In this document: piece after piece, positions 62,017 to 64,000 of the stretch
How positions within the stretch are numbered: the first letter of the stretch is position 1
Layout of the letters: every line of letters begins with the position of its first letter
From: Nitrospirota bacterium
GTDB taxonomy: Bacteria > Nitrospirota > Nitrospiria > Nitrospirales > Nitrospiraceae
Length of the DNA stretch: 64,000 nucleotides
Direction: 5' to 3'
Assembly: GCA_026387665.1 (NCBI GenBank)
Contig: JAPLLG010000003.1
Coordinates: 1 to 64,000, forward strand
Program-made: the position numbers and the translations under genes
Notes under the pieces: model-generated
What the model was told of the DNA's origin: nothing
Database searches by the model: none
Seen by the model: only the letters and a program-made list of their open reading frames with translations

Positions 62017-63636
62017 TTAAATCGGTGTGGCAGCCACTGTGTCCGGTTCAGGTCCCTTGGTGCGGAAATAGCTGAACAGGCACAAAAGCGCGCAGATTAT
62101 AGCACAGCCGTAGGCAAAGACATCCCCGTGGCGGCTGTAAAACGTATGGGGGCGCCAGGCCTGCATCCTGGTTCGCACGGCCTGTTCCGTGAAGATCGGC
62201 GTCGCTTCGACGATACGTCCGAACGGATCGATGAAGCCGGAAATGCCGGTGTTCGCCGAACGGGCAAAGGCCAAATGATTCTCGACCGAGCGGAACACCA
62301 CCATCGCAAAATGCTGAGAGGGAGCGGCTGAGCGGCCGAACCAGGCATCGTTCGTAATGGTCACCATAAATTCCGCCCCGTTCGCGGCGAATTGCCTTAC
62401 CAGGTCTGGGAAGATCACTTCATAACAGATTGCGACGCCGAACTTGACCGGTCGCGGCTGCACGCCGGCTGTGCCGGGTTTCGGCGTCACCGTCATGATC
62501 GTCGGGCCGGGCCCTGCTTCGAAATCGCCGATGCCTTCGACCAATCGGTCGAGGAAAAATAGGAGTGAGGATTTCAACGGAATATATTCTCCGAAGGGCA
62601 CCAGATGTTGCTTGTCATAGCGGCCGAGGAGCTGGCCCTCCGGCGAGAGGAGATAGGCGCTGTTCAGGAGATAGGGCTTCCGATCCGGATAGAAACGCAG
62701 GGCGGGGCTACCGAACAGGATGGGCGATTGCGCGCGATTGGCCAGGGAGATAAGCTGCAGTTGATAGACCGGCTCCCGCTCAAAGATGAAGGGTGTTGCT
62801 GCTTCCGGCCAGATCACCAAGTCTGAGGCATGGCCAAGCTGTCCCGTCAGCCGGTCAAACCGCGCGAGGGTCTCCTCTCGATAAGCTGTGTCCCACTTCA
62901 CAGCCTGATCGATGTTCGGCTGGATCACCCCGACGCTGATGGACGAGCGGGGAATGTGAGCAAAGGGCGCCTCTGATAAGGTTCGAAGGCCGTATTCCCA
63001 GGACAGGCCCACCAGTAAGACCGCCACCGCGACGAGCTCCCAGGGGAGTCTGGCCGGACGGAATCTCCGGAGCAACGGCATCAGCCAGGAGAGGAGTTCG
63101 GCCACTGCGACATTGACGAGCACAATGAGAAACGAGACCCCATAAACTCCCAGATGATCCGCAATCTGAATCACTTCGATCTGGCGATATTGCGAATAGC
63201 CGAGGAGCCCCCAGGGCATTCCGCTCAAGGCATAGGTCCGGATCAGTTCCAAACTCACCCATAAGCAGGGAACCGCAAAGAGCCCGTAGCGGGGAATCAG
63301 GCTCCGAAACCAGACGGATCCGGCGGAATAGATGGCGACATAGAGACCCAGGTAGACGGTGAGCAGCAACATGATGCCGTAGCTGATCACCAGCGGAACC
63401 TTACCGTAGATACTCATGGTGGTGACCACCCAGGCCATCATACCGGTAAAGGCAATCGTGCCGGTCAGCCAGCCGATCCAGAACGCCTGTTGTTTGCTTT
63501 TGCCGTCCAGCGCCCAATGCAACGGCACAAGGGCGATCCAGGCCAAGAGACCGAGGTCGTAGTTCGGGAAGCTCAGCGGGAGGAACAGCCCGCTCGCGGC
63601 GGCGAGGACGAGCGAACGCGCGAGGGAATGGGTCAT
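62017..63636 (-). CDS. lnt: Apolipoprotein N-acyltransferase Lnt
   Basis: A 539-residue integral membrane enzyme that adds the third acyl chain to lipoproteins, required before Lol sorting. About six N-terminal helices precede a nitrilase-type periplasmic domain with the Glu-Lys-Cys triad: Glu in LVIWPEAATPF, Lys in RYDKQHLVPFGEYIP and Cys in VKFGVAICYEVIFPDL. A last helix lies at the C-terminus (VFAYGCAIICALLCLFSYF). ATG 63636 is preferred; a TTG at 63672 is possible. It is the first gene of lnt-prfB-lysS-lolC/E-lolD, placing lipoprotein maturation and release on one strand. Confidence 0.95.
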   Translation of the reverse strand: MTHSLARSLVLAAASGLFLPLSFPNYDLGLLAWIALVPLHWALDGKSKQQAFWIGWLTGTIAFTGMMAWVVTTMSIYGKVPLVISYGIMLLLTVYLGLYVAIYSAGSVWFRSLIPRYGLFAVPCLWVSLELIRTYALSGMPWGLLGYSQYRQIEVIQIADHLGVYGVSFLIVLVNVAVAELLSWLMPLLRRFRPARLPWELVAVAVLLVGLSWEYGLRTLSEAPFAHIPRSSISVGVIQPNIDQAVKWDTAYREETLARFDRLTGQLGHASDLVIWPEAATPFIFEREPVYQLQLISLANRAQSPILFGSPALRFYPDRKPYLLNSAYLLSPEGQLLGRYDKQHLVPFGEYIPLKSSLLFFLDRLVEGIGDFEAGPGPTIMTVTPKPGTAGVQPRPVKFGVAICYEVIFPDLVRQFAANGAEFMVTITNDAWFGRSAAPSQHFAMVVFRSVENHLAFARSANTGISGFIDPFGRIVEATPIFTEQAVRTRMQAWRPHTFYSRHGDVFAYGCAIICALLCLFSYFRTKGPEPDTVAATPI

Positions 63637-63766
63637 GCCCCGCACCTTATCGAAAGCCGTAGAGGGATGCAACTTCGAATCGACCAGATCGACTCAGAGC
63701 ATTACGTCGCATCTCGTTAATGCGCCAATGCTTGACTCATCCATATCTGAGGAATACCGTAGCCTT

Positions 63767-63918
63767 GTGGGGGGAGCTTAACGCCCCGAGGGAATATGGT
63801 TCATCAGGGGATCGAGTGTCGGGATGGTGTGCAAGCCCAGCTTGACTGGGAAGCCTGAAGTCCCGCCGAGATTTCCGCCGTACCTATGCTGTCCTCGGTA
63901 GGTGCGCGCTCCTCCCAC
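63767..63918 (+). ncRNA. Candidate structured RNA, 6S RNA-like architecture
   Basis: Nested long-range pairing is plain. P1 GTGGGGGGAGC (63767-63777) pairs with GCTCCTCCCAC (63908-63918) over 11 bp with one G-U. P2 CCGAGG (63786-63791) pairs with CCTCGG (63893-63898). P3 CGGGA (63820-63824) pairs with TCCCG (63861-63865). A terminal hairpin CCCAG-CTTGA-CTGGG lies at 63836-63850. The large unpaired stretches between P2 and P3 recall the central bubble of 6S RNA, as does the length of about 150 nt. TTGACT at 63732-63737 could be its -35, though the -10 is poor. No SRP, tmRNA or RNase P core motif is present. A cis-regulatory leader of the next gene (63975) is the main alternative. Confidence 0.5.
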
Positions 63919-63974
63919 CCTAATGGACGCTGAACGATTCTCCGGTTTCGTCACGTTAACCTGTGAGAGGATGA

Positions 63975-64000
63975 ATGGCCAAGTCTAAGTCTTCCGCATC
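63975..64000 (+). CDS. Start of a gene cut by the window end
   Basis: ATG 63975, preceded by GAGAGG, opens MAKSKSSA before the window ends. The ATG at 63971 stops after five codons. Too little is visible to name the product. Confidence 0.45.

Noticed and set aside
63767-63918. SRP RNA, tmRNA or RNase P RNA
   Set aside because: The SRP GGAAGGAAGCAG core, the tmRNA alanine acceptor ends and the RNase P GAGGAAAGTC core are all missing.
1-64000. CRISPR array, tRNA or rRNA genes
   Set aside because: No regularly spaced direct repeats, no tRNA T-loop/anticodon patterns and no rRNA-like conserved sequence were noticed on either strand.

Overview
The window looks like a chromosomal segment of a Nitrospira-type bacterium (phylum Nitrospirota). 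This is inferred from moderately high GC, the gene set (B12-dependent class II ribonucleotide reductase, CzcCBA-type metal efflux, LolCDE/Lnt envelope lipoprotein genes, a complete trpEGDCFBA operon) and abundant short intergenic palindromes. No rRNA or tRNA gene was found to fix the taxonomy.

Layout. 1-4.5 kb is accessory: the 3' end of an RHS-repeat gene with a variable C-terminal tip and a following lipoprotein gene, an IS481-type element with an intact DDE core but three disabling lesions, and two pseudopilin genes with a decayed pilin N-terminus between them. 4.7-12.2 kb holds DUF5069, a 1-Cys peroxiredoxin and a heavy-metal RND operon headed by a His-rich protein. 12.2-17.9 kb (minus strand) holds a B12/radical-SAM protein, a lone flagellar-rod-like gene behind a c-di-GMP-I riboswitch, an acyltransferase-like gene, msrB and DUF1810, with two large palindromes.

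18.0-25.9 kb is the most unusual block. A 2097-residue Avs-like STAND NTPase with an N-terminal PD-(D/E)XK (Cap4-like) domain overlaps an unrecognised 254-residue partner gene. The pair is bracketed by inverted copies of a repeat. This is most probably an anti-phage defence locus.

26-40 kb is housekeeping: lon, a THUMP methyltransferase, NUDIX hydrolases, a toxin-antitoxin pair coupled to a cysteine-less IscA-like gene, PilZ, an FKBP isomerase, mutY/mutT/exonuclease, miaB and an AmpG-like transporter. 40.4-49.4 kb carries nrdJ behind paired DnaA boxes and tandem NrdR-like boxes, then ACT, RlpA, CNNM/CorC-like and ligA genes. 49.5-57.1 kb is a LysM lipoprotein gene plus the trp operon. 57.3-63.6 kb is a minus-strand envelope/translation cluster, lnt-prfB-lysS-lolC/E-lolD, with prfB keeping its programmed +1 frameshift. 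The right end holds a candidate structured RNA resembling 6S RNA in architecture.

A roughly 120-bp near-palindrome occurs five times (17.3, 30.4, 34.5, 54.9 and 57.2 kb). Each copy lies just after a stop codon, in the same orientation relative to the gene it follows, which suggests a mobile 3'-end or terminator element. Gene starts were chosen from ribosome-binding sites and known N-termini. All function calls rest on motif recognition by eye; no database search was run.
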